A stretch of 64,000 bases of DNA from Ianthella basta (Eukaryota; Porifera; Demospongiae; Verongiida; Ianthellidae), in assembly GCA_964019415.1 (NCBI GenBank), contig OZ025886.1, positions 3,171,701 through 3,235,700 on the forward strand, read 5' to 3'. The translations under genes were made by a program, and so were the position numbers. The number at the start of each line of letters is the position of its first letter. Within the stretch, counting starts at the first letter, position 1. The notes below the pieces were generated by a model that saw only the letters and a program-made list of their open reading frames with translations, searched no databases and had not been told where the DNA came from. Below, one piece after another: positions 39,201-53,900 of the stretch.

Positions 39201-42200
39201 GGTTGTTTATACATACAGTATAAATCACCATTATATTAGTGACACTACATATTGAACAAAAAGATCATAATGGTACATGACACAAATTACTAACAGGAAG
39301 TTCACCCGTGGTCATCTGCCATGGATTTTCATTGATGGAAACAATGGTGATTGCAGAACACTGGATTTCACGACAGTGGATCTGTCAATTCCTCAAAACT
39401 GTGTTTCCGCAGATTTAGTGAATGTTCTTGTTTTTATATTGCCATCTAGTCGTATAGCTTTATGTTACATTTCCAGTGGTATATATTAAGGCCGGTATGT
39501 AATTCAATGGATAACAGGGTTAATAACAGGGATGACGTGAGATAATTATAAGATGGTGGGTCGAGTCCTCCTAGCTTGATTTGAATCACTCAGAATCTAC
39601 AAGATCTACAAGACCAAGTACAATGGAATCATGTCTTTTTGTTCACGATGAACACTGGGAAGTGTATACAGTTGTGCCAGAGCAAAAACGTCTTGTGTTA
39701 ATTGTCGCCCGAGCAAAATCGGTAGATGTCAGAACGGAACAAACACAGAGGAATGTTCACATCAATCTACAGGCCGCTCTATGGCCGCAACCCAGGACGA
39801 CACGAAAGAATCAGCAGAAGAAGGAGCAGCCGGGGACTGTGTGAGTTTACCTCAGTTTATTGTGTGTTCCCCTCCAAACTTCAAATGAGGGGATACTGAT
39901 CCTGAATCGATTGTTAGAACAATCAACCGTGTGTATGAAGAAATTGTAGGATGGAAAAGAAACCTGTTCAGGGTCCCATCAGGCACAATTGGGAAGAGTT
40001 TCATTCGTGAATTTACATCCTTGCTTGTTTCCTACAATGAAGCTGCTGGTATGGAACAAATCGCGCTGCGAGCGGCGATGATCATGCCCACTTTGCTGCT
40101 GCAGAGGTGCGTTTCAAGAATGAAAACAAGTGAAATGAGGAGAAGCTTAGAAATAAGAAATGATATGTGGAAGAATGCACAGATAGAAGAGCTACTCAAG
40201 GAGGGTAAGGCTCTACAACTGTGGACAGCAGAACCTCGCAGCCGGGACACTGACAACATGGCACATTGTTTTGCCAACCTGGTTTTCAGAGAAGGATCAA
40301 GGACGCTCTCAGACTTCTATCAAACATACTGTCAGGTGGCACCCTTTCACCAGAGATGGTCCTAGATGACAACAGGACCGTCTTTGATGAATTGCGTCAG
40401 AAGCATCCTGAAGGAAAAGAGATGAATCCATCTGCACTCGTCCCTGAAGCAGACGATGCAGGTTCTTTCCACCCTATCATCTTTGACAGCCTAGATGGGG
40501 CATTGATCAGGAACATTGCATCCCGAATGAAAGGATCTGCTGGTCCTTCTGGACTGGATGCTGAAGATTGGAGACAGATGTGTTGCTCCTTTAAGGATGC
40601 ATCTCACCACCTCTGTAAAACATTAGCAGATACTGCCAAATACATAGCCGTGAACTACATAGATCCTTGGGGCCTGGAAGCATTGAATGCGTGCAGATTA
40701 ATTGTCTTGGACAAGATGCCTGGTATTCAGCCAATAGGGGTGGGCGAAGTGGTGAAGAGGATCATAGGAAAAGCCATCCTAAGGACCATGAAAGAAGACA
40801 TCCAGAGAGTGGTGGGACCATTGCAGTTGTGTACAGGATATGAGAATGGCGTGAAAGTGGCTAGCTTGGTGCAAGCAGTGTTCAAACAGGACAGCACGGA
40901 GGCTGTTTTGCTCGTCGATGCTGAGAACACATTCAACTCTGTCAACAGAAAGGTGGCCCTAGTGAACATTCTTCGTAGCTATCCGTCCATTGCATCAGCT
41001 CTGATCAACACCTATCATAGTCAACTAAAGCTCCTTATTCAAGGCCAAACTCTGATCACACAAGGCACAACGCAAGGCGACTCACTAAGCATGGCCATGT
41101 ATGCCCTGGCCATTGCATCCCTAGTGAAGGAATGTGCCAATGGGTCCACACAGGTGTGGTACGCAGATGATGCTTCTGCGGGAGGAACTGTTAGTGGGGT
41201 TTTCTCTTGGTGAGAAAAGCTTGTTGAATATGGTCCGCAGTTTGGATACTTTCCTAAAGCGAGCAAGTCATCGATCATTGTCAAACCAGGTTTTGAAGCG
41301 AAGGCTCTTGAGAAGTTTGATGACACTGATCTCATTGTTACCCATGAAGGAAGAACGCATTTGGGAATCCTTTTGGGTACTACTGACTACCGCAATCAAT
41401 GCATCTGTGATAAGGTCCAGGAATGGTGAAAGCAAGAGGAAAACCTGGCAAAGTTTGCAGAATCCCAACCACATGCTGCTTTCTCCACTTTTGCACATGG
41501 TGTCGTAAGTGGGTGGATGTACTTCATGAGAATGGTTCCTTTATCTTGCAACTAATTGAAGCCTTTGGAAGATGTGATTCGTCATCATTTCATTCCTGCA
41601 GTCACTGGTAGGAACACCATTACTGATGAACAAAAGGACCTCTTTTCACTTCCAATCAGAGATGGGGGCTTGGGCATACCATCCCATATCAGACCTCTTC
41701 ACAGCAGCGTTTACTGTCTCAAAAGATTTGTGCCCCTGTAGTAGAAGCAGTGTTGAACCAGCAGTAGGTGCTGGACCCTGACCTTGCACAAAAGCATGCT
41801 AGCAACAAGTGCAAAGCTGTACGCCTGCATATGGAGGAGAAAACCTTGAGGACGAAGAACACAGTGGAATGTCTCTCATCAAAGCTCCAGGGACAGGTAG
41901 CTATCATCAGCCAGGAAGGTGCTTCCTCATGACTCTCATCCATCCTGTTGAAGACATATGATTTTGTCCTTCACAAGCAAGTCTTCCTTGATGCAATTGC
42001 TTTAGGATATGGATGGTGCCCCAAGGATATGCCAACCAGGTGTGAATGTGCAAAACCATTTAGCGTAGACCACTCCTTGAACTGTCTCAAAGGGGGATTC
42101 CCCACTCTAAGACACAATTAGGTCCGAGATCTCACTGCATCTCTACTGAGTGAGTTTTGCCATGATGTGCAGGTTGAGCCCCACCTCCAACCAGTAACTG

Positions 42201-45200
42201 GAGAGACCATGAGACACAGAACAGCCAACACAGATGCAGAGGCCAGATCTGATATTAGCACCTGTGGCTTTTGGGGTTCACGGTTCGAGAAAGTCTTCAT
42301 GGATGTGCGCATTTTCAATCCCAATGCCGCATTGTACCGCAACCAAACCCCCGCAGCCTGTTTCAGACGACAAAAGAAGAGGCACCAATACGACCAACGC
42401 GTAAGGGAGGTTGAACATGCTTCCTTCTCCCCACACATCTTTTCAACATCGGGAGGGATGGGCAAGTCAACATCAATTGTCTACAAGAGGCTTGCTCACC
42501 TACTCTCATTGAAGAGGGACAAGTCCTACAGCAATGTCATACACTGGCTCCATTGCTAACTTGGTTTGCACTAGTCAGGGCACAAATTATGTGCCTGAGA
42601 GGATGCAGATCTTTCTGCTCCCACAGTGATATTGACTGTCCAGCGTCAATCGCACAATGTGTGATGGAGGGCCGTATTCCTCAATCCTGAACATTCATTA
42701 ATGTATATCATTACTGAAGTGTTGACAGATATCATCATCAGTATTAATTTGTGCTACTGTGAGGAGATGCATGTTAATTATACCGTGTTACAGTAAGAAA
42801 ATTCAATGGATTATGGAGATTAATCGATGGTCCTCTACAAATCACATTGTAATCACAAGGGGAAATCCCCAATCAAATAATTGTGTAAGTGCTATTGTGA
42901 TGTCACGAACATTTATTGGAAGTGTTAAAGTGGTGCAAAAGGCAGTTTCTTTGGTCCCAAATTGTCATGGCTGGGTCAGTTGGCTTAGGCAGCTGAAATT
43001 CCATGATAGCGCCACTTTCATTTTGATTGTTATGCATACACGCATGCATGTACTGTGTATGCATGATTGTATGTAGGTAAGTACGTATATTAGTATGTTT
43101 GTATGTGCTTTGGTGTAATTTGACACCTTCGTTGTTACCAATAACACTTCCTTGTTATATTTCACACCTTCCATATTTGGGCTGAGATATAACAGGATTT
43201 AAGAGTCCACAAAACGTTGAAAAGGGAAATACCTCCCTCCACCACGCTGCAACCAATGCACGCAAGCCAACAACGTAAAGCACTCTGTAGGCAAGCTAGA
43301 TAACCCATGTACACAACCCGCACAGAGCACAAATGAGAAAAAGCAAGCTTCCACTATAAACTCCTACATACATGTACATAATGTTCTGAGGAAAGCATAG
43401 GTACATACCTTCATGAAGACTACTGCACAGAGATGTGGATGCAGCTACAGAAAGGACAGCACAGAATACACATAAATGCATTGTTGGTCTTTTTCAATAC
43501 TGACGTGGAACAATATCTACAAAATACAAGTATACACACAGTTACTTTATCCTTCTGCATTACATGCGTCATGCCACCAGACAACATGCAGACATTAGCA
43601 CAATGCTCCTAGTCAAGGTTCAAATAAAAACAATGAACCATACAAATCACCTACTTGACAGATCTGTAAAAAGATCTTTGCTGCATGGTCTGCTTGCCCA
43701 GTATGTATGGCAATCCATATCATGACTTCAACACAAAGTTTAACCGAATCAGTGGACTGCGGTGATGCTTCACATGAGGCATTCAGGAGATGTCGTGCAC
43801 AGGATTCCAAGAGCTGAGCTGGGTGTGACTTCATATCCTCCAGTACTTCAGAGCCCGTTAGAGATTGGACAATGAACTCCAAACTGTAAACATGCTTGAA
43901 AGTCTTCATCATAGCTAGAAACAGCCGTAAGTGAGGCAATGACTTTGTATCTGCAAACCTGCACAAGCACCTTCTGCCAAGCATTATCAACATAGGCTGA
44001 AAGAAAAGCAATACATTCTCATCCACCAGTTTAGAATCAATTGCTGATATCTGTTCATGGCTTTGATCTTGTACAGCACATGCTACTTCCAGAAACTTAG
44101 AAACACCGTCAAAGCTTTCATTCTATAAGATGAAAGTGGTTGTATGCATATAATAATTGAGATGGCAAAGTTGGATGGAAGATATGGCAGGTTGAATAAA
44201 GTTAAAGGGAAACAGCAACCACTGGAAACAGCACCACACGGCATCATTTAATGTGGGACAAGCCACTGTGCCAACAATCCCACCAGCAGTCAATCATCCC
44301 ATCTCACGCCTTGCTCTGACCATGTCTGCCACATACTAGTGGAAAGGTCCACACTAGATGTGCCCAGTGGATTTCTACAAGGCAATGGACATTTTTCTTC
44401 CCTCCCAGTGTATGTGCCATGTCTTCCTATAATAGTACCTCCTATACCTAGTGTAGTATACACAATCCAACACTCAAAAACTTTGTAACTATATAGATAA
44501 AGGATGATTACTGTGTACCAAATCCATTGTGGAAGGGGAGTGGGCATCTTGATGGGTGGACCAAGATCAATAGGTAAATATATGTCCGCATCACGATCTG
44601 AGCCATTGCTGTCCATGGACCTTTGAAACAAATGGCCCCGTATCGGCCCAGATTGTGTCGTAGATTACATGCATTCACCTTATGTCAGGACACCTGCTGT
44701 AATTACACTCACAATTCACCTTCTACAACTCATGAATCTTTGTAGCAGTATACCTATGTAATTCATCAATGATTACTTAGCAAAGGAAGCTCGGATGCAC
44801 TTCAAACTTGCCAACAGATTACTTTTGGCTACCTATATCCAGTAGAATCTCTGAATCGCCAAAGATGCGCCAATCTCCAATTTCCACTTGTGACTCTCAC
44901 ATATGGAGACATGGACAGGAACCCATATAAAATTCTACAATTGCCATATAGCCAAGTCTAGAATCTCTGCTCTCACAGACTCACTCTTATTTTGCTTTGA
45001 AATGTTCTAAACGTATAAGATTTAGAATAACACCGTTTCCCTTAGACCCGCTAATTTCAAGCTTTCCCACTCTTTTTCTTAGCCAAAGAAATGAAAGCTT
45101 CACCAGCATCATCCATCCTGTAGCTCTATGTGAACATAATAACCCCCACCAAGCCATGAAGCTATAACAAAATGTACAAGGCAGTGGCCAATTCATGCAC

Positions 45201-47917
45201 AGAGACTTCCTTAAAATGGTGGCAAAGAATGGCTCCAACTTTCATAAAACCCTCTAATTTCTGCAAGACACCTGTCAAGGTGAACGAACATACATATGTT
45301 TCAAACATTGGGGTAAAAAATGTTCAAGATTTGCCAACATTTTCAGAAGAAATACAGTATGACATCTGTATAATTTCAACAACTCTCCACTACGATTAGC
45401 ATATTTACACCAGAACTAGGTACTGCAAACATTCAATGCACACACAGACACAATGGTGAAAGACAAACAATGATCACCTGCCCTACACCAACCTTGCTCA
45501 CAGTACAGATTGTCTCGCATAAGCAGTCAGTAAGGTGTGCCTGCAATTTCTCTTTGCTGTTGGGATCGAGTCCAAGTCTTAGCATCTTATGAGTAATGGT
45601 TCCCAAATATTCAACTGTTAAGGTGTCTCGAGCCGAGGTGGCAGCCAAGGCACGTTTCAAGAGCGTTGACAGCTACAAAGGTGTAAAATGTGTCAGTAAA
45701 CCAAAGTTTAAGAATCACATAAAAATAATGCATTAATTGCATGTCTTGAAGAATAGACTGTGGCCTCCTTGCTACTAGCTCTGTTACCTAGGAAACCATT
45801 ATGTACAAGTACATATTTCTATTTTTGAGTGGTAGGCAAGACTGAGTAAGCTAGCAGAACAGTTCTTAAACTCAAAGAAAATAGCCAAGCTCAGTCAACT
45901 ATTTTTACCAAGCTAACATCTTGTGCTGTTGGCTGTAACAACTATCATTGTAAAGATGCACCCTATTATTTCTATCAATTTTCAAAGGACAAAAGCAATG
46001 ATGGATAGCTGCTGCTTGAAGGGTGAACATTGATGGATCAGCCGGCAACCATAAGCTGAAGATAGAGTTTGATCTGAACAATAACCCGGCACACCTTAGA
46101 TGTGTTCTTAGCTGAATATGACATGAGAAGTATTCACGACAGTGGCCAGTGCAGCAGCAGCAGCCTCGGCAATAGTTGTGATACTATACACTATTACGAT
46201 TATACTCCCACTAATCAAATCTGATAGTGAGCAATTGGACCATTCATTTGCTGCCTTTATAAGCACATCGTAGTTATAGGGACCTGGTAGTCTGGTGCTT
46301 TAGACACATGTTAACTCAAGTGATTATGGGATGCCCCAAGCCAGAGCCCAGGCAATGGCAATAGTTTTTCAATGACAGCAAATACTACCTCTGAAAAATA
46401 AACTGCACTGTAGGTATTCTAACACCAACTGCACAATTACTGGCACATTTGGTGGTCCTACAGTGGCGGTAACGGTTCTACATATGTGGTGTTGCATGGC
46501 AGCTTTTATATATAAACACTTCTTCTTGTACTATTGTGGTACTATTCACCTTTCACTATCATGAATGCAGTCTCATCAGATGTGATTTGTGGCTACAAAA
46601 CCAGAGTGCGCTCCAGGAAAGTGACCATTTTGTATAATATGGCATATCAACTCTTGAAAATGGACATCATTTCTTTAGCTATGTGCACATTGGTGGTACG
46701 TAACTTCATGGATGGCTGTCACCACAAACACTAAGGCCAATACAGTATGCATGCAGTCCCACATAACAGTAAACCTACAGTTTGAGACAGTGTGAATCCC
46801 AATAGGTTTTCCTTGTGCTTCTTTGTCACAAACACACAATACTCCTCAAAGGTAGCAAGTATGCACTCCAGATCTTGAATAGACAATGCCACTTGCATTC
46901 TACAAGGCAAGGGTATAAGAACAGATGATGAAATGTACGTACACACAGAATCAAGAAAAATTCCAAGTAAAGAATGTTCAATGTGTATTAACTTCAGTTC
47001 CAGACATATATACTATCATAGATGCCATGCCATGGATACATGCGCCCAAACAATGTTTACAAACGTCGTAGACACCCCAGCATTGGTTTCGCGCTGTGGT
47101 CTATTTTGCCCAGCTGTGTTCTACTCCGATGCGCAGAGTTAGCGTCTTTGCTCTAAATAGCAATTTAGAGTATGGGCATGGCACATGCGATGTTCATGCC
47201 TATGCTAAATAGCAATTTAGAGAATGGGCATGGCTTAAGCCCATGGTCTATATATTTATAATTCTTGATGCATTCAAATGTTAAGTGCATATCTTTATTA
47301 GGCACACATTACTATCCTGACAGAGCAATAAAGCATGTACGCTTAACAACTGATCAATACGGTATATGATTATTTTAATGTTCTAATACATACGTAAATG
47401 AGACCATACAGTGTATTTGAGTTGATAAGTGGTTCAAGTGATATAAGAGTTGATTTGAGGTATACGGTATATGATAGTATAATACTATTTAATGAACAGC
47501 ATATCTAATTATTTAACATAAATTTTCCATCATGATCATCCAGGTCCAGGGAAGCACTACAGCCATTACAACCGTGGCCGGAGTCATTTATGAGCTAAAC
47601 TAAACTTTGCAAAAGAGCAGTATTCAGAAAGGAGCCCCTGAGCTCTTCTGACAATATAAGACTGAAACGTCTACAACTTTAACAAACAAGTATTTCGAGT
47701 TAAAAAAACTCGTGGGGCGCCAGGGTGCCCCTGAACTCGAACTACTTGCTAGCAATCTTCACATGAATGTTCAGTAGTTCAGAAAGTTGGGGATACAGCA
47801 ATGCTGATGGCCTGAAATACACATCAATATGCAGTAGACTGTTGGATTTGCAAGAGTTTCAAGTCACCAGAACAGCCACACACAAACACACATGCATGCA
47901 TGCACGCATGCACGCAC

Positions 47918-47987
<70 letters not shown>

Positions 47988-50900
47988 TGGGGGTAAACAC
48001 AGAGCGTCAGCTAGCAAGGTCTGTTGTAAATGGAGGAACATTTCAGCGCATGTTACCTGCCCCATAATGTAATTTCAATTACTCTAGGAGTACTAACCTT
48101 TGCACACTTCGGTGCCATGATTTCCTGAAGTGCACCGCACTGTTCCGCTGTCTCAACGTACTCCATGAGGGTAGCTAGCTAGCTTCCCATCATGTGCAAT
48201 ATCAGGCTTTTCGGTTGAAAATCAAGCCAATTCATCCAAGGAACCTCATTACGTTGGTATATTATATTGAACAAATGGTTCTAAGCCCACAATAACTAAT
48301 TAAAAAGCACTATGCAATAGAGGAAGCTTAAATGTAGTAAGTCGATAGCAACTCGTCTCAGAGTGCCGCCATTTTAAAATGCCTGTTGCTCGGTCTTCGT
48401 GATCTTCATAGTGCTGGGCAAGTTTGGTGTCAATCTGTTCATGGTGCCTGAGAAAAATTAGGACAAAGGCTCTGCCCGACTTCTCTTTATACATAGTAGC
48501 TGATTACCCACTCTTTGGGTGGGTTCCCAGTCTACAGTTTGTAATTTGACCTTTGAACCAATCAAAACTGTTCATTACTGGGAGCATTCCATAGACTCAC
48601 TCCATATAACAGAATTTACTTATGTTAATCCATTTCGTCTAAAGGAGTCTAGCAGCGAAAGACCTTACCACCTTAGGTCATCCCCAGGTATCCATGATAA
48701 TTATACTCTTCAAAGTTTGGCGAAGATTAGTAGACAATTGAAGGAGGAATTGTGGACATGACGTTTTCCCTATCCCTTAGATATGGCTGCTACCGTAAAA
48801 GTGGCAAGAACTTAGACGGAACGACTTTGAACCAAATTTCGGCTCGACCAAATTACTCCCCCTTCACCTCCTTGTAATCCTACCACGTTTCATGATGTTC
48901 TGTCCAGAATGGAAGGAGTAATTCCTGGACATCGAAGTGTGCAGTGCATTTCTATATATAGGAGAAGTGCAAAATGACTGTCGCAAAGTCCTCCCACGAG
49001 CGGCCACCAATCGAGACCAAACATTCCCAGTCGTCGCAGTATGTCCTTCGACTCAATCTAAAGGAGGTGACGTGTGCAAATAAGCTGCTGCCAAGGAGTG
49101 CGTGGCAAAAACCTATAATGCACTGACCATCAGCCATCTTGAATCTACGAAAATGTACAGGACACATAGGAAGCATGAACTGTACAGGCCAACTCCCCTA
49201 CAGGAAGCACTCAACTACTTTACAGTATACACTGGACCCTCCTACAGAGCTTGCCGAAGGCGGGCCTTGCAGCCAGTATTATAATAAGATACATATTTGT
49301 TACTGTATTACTATTATTGTATACGTATGTATATTGTTACTTGCACTGTATCAACAATCAATCAAAATTTTGTCCAATGTACTACAGCTGCAGCGCGTCA
49401 ATGTCTGTATTTCAATCTTTGTTATGCATGAGTCATGATTGGGCTAAGGAACAGTGAATGGACACTGGCCTCAGTAACAAGAGCATACTTGCCCCAGCCC
49501 TATCATCAATGAATTCAATGAAATACTTTCATTTCATTCCAATTCAACTGGCAAACATCATACTGCATCACAAGCAAGTAGTTGACTTACCCAACAACAA
49601 TCTTGCTTAAAAAGGTACCAGCAAAGGCATCATCACACAACTGTAGATGAAACACACCTTGTGAAGTGAACAATAGGCACATAACACAGGCCAGTGAAAA
49701 TTCATACACATACTTGAACATAGGCATGATCCAGAATCGGAAGCAAATATGGGTAGGTAAGCTTGGCTGCTCCATAGCCCGCATGGGACACCAACTGTAT
49801 CAAACCAGGCATAAGTGTGTTTCCAACGTCCACACCATCATACCAGCTCTAAGGGGATACAAAGTGTTGTAAAGCAGAGCCCTCTATCCTTGTTACAATC
49901 ATATGGCTATAACACTTACTGGAACACTTGTGACAGTAATCAATACAGCATGCCAAACATGTGGAACAACAACTGGGTGTGACTCAGTGAGTCCATTCAT
50001 CAGAGAAGTAATAATCTCCTTCTTCCCAAATTCAGGCTTGACTTCAACTACAGCTGCATACACTTTGTACGTCGTAGCCCGAATCTAACAAGGAACAACA
50101 GTATAGTGGGCAACTATATACTGCAAGACCGGCTCCCATCACTCACAAACAAGGATTACTAACCATTGCAAGCTCGTGCATTTGGAGTTTGGATAGGCAT
50201 GCTACACACCACAGTGTGTCTATGATGTGTAATTTCTCTTTCACAAACTCTGCAGGTACTTGGATTAGCAGGTGAGCCAGACCCTGTAAACCCTGCACCA
50301 TGGCCACTTCCTGAACTCTTCTCTTATCAGAGGGTGGCCTGTAACAATTAGCATATTCTTAAAGCTGCAATACATACATAGGATTAAACAAAACTTACAT
50401 TTTGCTTGCAACAATTCCTTGATTAGTAAGTAATTCCTGTATATGCTAAAATGAATAAATGTGAAGATATGTTATATAAGAAAGTAGCATTACGCCATTT
50501 AATGTGTATAGATTGAGGATGCATTACTGCAGCACTCACCAAGATAATCTCATGAAAAGCATACTTGAAGACTTCAATTCGTTTTGGTTCTGAGAAGGCA
50601 GAATGAAATGCTTCCCTTGCAGCAGTAGCTGCTGGAACATAGGGATCATTCATTCCACACACCCAGGGACCAATAACAGACTTGAGATAGGGGGCAAATT
50701 GCTTCTTAGCCTGTACAATGAAATACATCATAGCTCTTTGGCTTGCCTCTCGCACCCGCTGATCACTGTCCTACATAGGTTCAAGAAAACTGCACACAAT
50801 AATCTTCTCACTCCATGATATGCAGTTACAGAAATGTGTAAGAATTACTACACTTAGCACAAGTGCACCTACATAATTATAGCATTGGTCTTGTTTCCAT

Positions 50901-53900
50901 GCAACATACCAATGATAGCTTGTTGTAGTGAATAATCCACACCTTGCTGACAGATAGTACAGAATCTTTGGATCCATTATGACAGAGGTCTCCAAACTCT
51001 CGTAATGCCTAACATCAATGAACATTGTTTAATGCATTACACTTCAAAGTAGCTATACTTGGGCAATCTGAACTTACCTTGAGTTTAGTAACAGAGTCTT
51101 TCTTTCCAAGAAGTCTTATTGTCACTTGAAACTCAGAGCACACATCAGAGCCGGCTTCCTCTGACTCACTGGATTGTTCTGCAGCATTTTGCAACACCGG
51201 CTGAAAACCGACCAATCCAATATTCTCTCCAGTAAGGCTAAGCCTGTCCACCATGCGGCTGCTGCTGACAGGCTATCATTGAAATAAGAGTTGAAGGAAT
51301 TGCATGTAATGCAAAAGAGAGACTTTGAAGTAGTCCCAATACAAACATGTACACCTGTGCCTCCATTTCTACCACTATCAGCACTCTGTAAGTAGAGATG
51401 GTACAGGAAGCAATGACACCCTTATAGTAACGTACCATACAGATCGGTTGTTAAGCACACACTCTTTATGAGGGCATAACCTCTGTTTAGAACACATTTC
51501 CTTACCGGTCTTTCATCCCTATTTTAGGCCATAGTGATTTCTGGGGTACACCCCTTCTTTGTGGCGCATAATAGGACCCCTGGTAGACTACCTGCTTGCT
51601 TAAAGTGCAGTAATGAAATAAACTAGTAACACAGCGCTTAAATCAAAGTCACTTACAGTGCTACACAGCAGCCCATCTTAATATGACCTTTGTGTCTAAT
51701 TATAATTTCCTGACGCATTCGTATCTTAAGCATATATCCTTTATAAGGCACATACACTGGAACTTCAGAAATAAGACCGCCATCCGGGCCATGAACAGTG
51801 ATCTTATTTTCAAGGTAGTCTTAATTCTGAGAAAAATATTTAATGTATACATGGATTTTTTGACTAAACCAAAGCATTCTTATATTTAAGGTGGGCGTTT
51901 TATAGAGGTGGTCGTTTAGTGGGGTTCCACTGTATTTCTATCCTGCCAGAGCTATAAGCACATACGCTGAACCGATAGTACAGTATAAGAACCATAATTG
52001 CTGGTAGACAACAAAACAAACAAGCATGCAAGGACTGCAAATGGTGATGTTGTTTCTGTGCAGTGCTTAGGGATATTGAGTAACTGCTCCATTTTCTTGT
52101 TTTCGAACATTCCTTGCAGCATGCTATAGCTACCAGGTAGGGGCATGGTACCATCCTACAGCTCTTTTGTTATTGCCGAGCGGTGAGCGTAAGCGAGCGA
52201 AGCGAGGCCAATGATCGCTGTCTATTCGAACTTCGGCGATGTTTGTATCGCACGACACGTGACTGCGCATCTGACTCCGTCACGTGACGGCTCGTCTTTT
52301 CAAGGGGTGCTTCTGCTCCTGTTTGGCCGCTCGTCTTTGCCAGCATGCTCCCGCAGACCAGGGGCACAGAAGGAGAGCAGATGGGAATGGCAATGACGCG
52401 GCTGCATCCAGCACACCAAGGGGGCCACGCTGCAAGACGGTGCACGTGACTTGATACGGAGACAGCGGGGCAAAGAGAGACTAGAAGTGAATGCGGCAGA
52501 ATGGTGCAAGGCTACTGGCCTCAGCGACGGACGAGCAGCGTCAGTCCAGGCTTGAGGAGCTTTGGCAGTAACAAACAAGGTGCTTGGCTACTAAGACAGC
52601 TCCAGTCTGTAACATCACATTACACTTGTGTACTGGCCACATACTATTCATGCTGCGAGGCAATTCTTATGCGTTTAGCGTATGCCTAGTCTAGAAAATA
52701 AGTTATAGTGTAGTTAGTCAGGTGTCGTGTGACCCCTCCCCACAAGGATGAAGGGTCAGGTCAGGTCTAATACATTGACTTGTCGCGTGGAATGCAATTA
52801 GGCAATGTGGAATGTAATTATTGCATATTTGTACATCATCGCTAACTGTGTATAACGACGGTGATAGTGAACCTGCTTGACGAGGCCCTGTGCGAGAACA
52901 CGCCTAGCACCATCTGCCGCAAGTGCAGATACAAACTGTTACGCCTCAAGAAGTTGAAGAAGGAGTACGAAGAGGTTAAGGGCAACCTGAAGACTCAGTT
53001 ACAAGCTTGTCAGCTTCCACAACGGCGGCAAGTACTTCGCACCCGTTCGTGGTTAGCGGAATCCACTGGAGTATCGCCAGCAGCTAAGAGAACATATCGT
53101 TCGGTCAGCGCAGCAAGAAAAGAGCTCTTCCCAACGGTGGACCCAACGCCGACTGATGTTACAGCGAGGCTCTCTCTCTACCTCAGAAGCCCACAGCATG
53201 CACAGGGCCATCGCTCCCAGTATACACTCGTGATTACAACATCGAACTATGAATACTATTGACACGATTCGTGTCAATTGTATTCATAACCGTGCAATGT
53301 TTCCTAGACCCTCTTCCCTCCCCGAGCGCAATCGCCCGGGGGCGAAGTGGGGCTAGCACGCTAGACTAAAATTTTATTAGCTAGCTAGCTAGATCAGCAA
53401 CACTGGGTCGAACACGATCGGTAGGCCTGCGAAACACAAGCTCTTCCCAAAGCCAGTCGGCAAAACCGCAAAGACATCCTTGCCAGAAATGATGCCGGAC
53501 ACAACCTGAAACTGCTCTGGCTTCATATATGAGTAGCCAAGATGTTGGACGGCTGCTGTCACAGCGTACAACACTCGCTGTTCCTCGCTCTGCTCTGCTG
53601 CGATTCCACAGACACAAGTTCTATAATCACGTGACACCATTCCTGCATTCTATTGTTGCTAACTATTGTTGCGGGCTGCACAAGTCAATGTATTAGCCTT
53701 AACCTGACCCTTCCATGCACGGAGGGGTTATGCAACGCCTGACTATAACATTAGTGTAGTATAAATGGCAAATAAAATTTCCGCCTCTTCCTACATACTA
53801 GAACTGGTGGCTAACACCAAATGAATCGGCAGCTCACATAATTATATCAAACAAATGGCAGATAAAGAGAGACAAGAATCTTCAGAAAACATTTATCAAG

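Larger units (their letters stand above)
52703..53752. mobile_element. Inverted-repeat-bounded block with zinc-finger-like ORF and RecQ fragment
   Basis: Left 52,703-52,785 and right 53,672-53,752 are inverted copies about 75-80 bp long (shared blocks TCAGG, ACCCCTCC, AAGGGTCAGGT and CTAATACATTGACTTGT). Inside, a + strand ORF (52,861-53,262) and a - strand helicase fragment (53,640-53,389) converge on a short palindrome. It lies in LTN1 intron 1. Target duplications were not resolved. An autonomous or composite DNA transposon derivative is the inference. Confidence 0.55.

Noticed and set aside
47767..48072. Open frames of 68-101 codons over the dinucleotide repeat
   Set aside because: They are open only because (AC)n and (AG)n lack stops in those frames.
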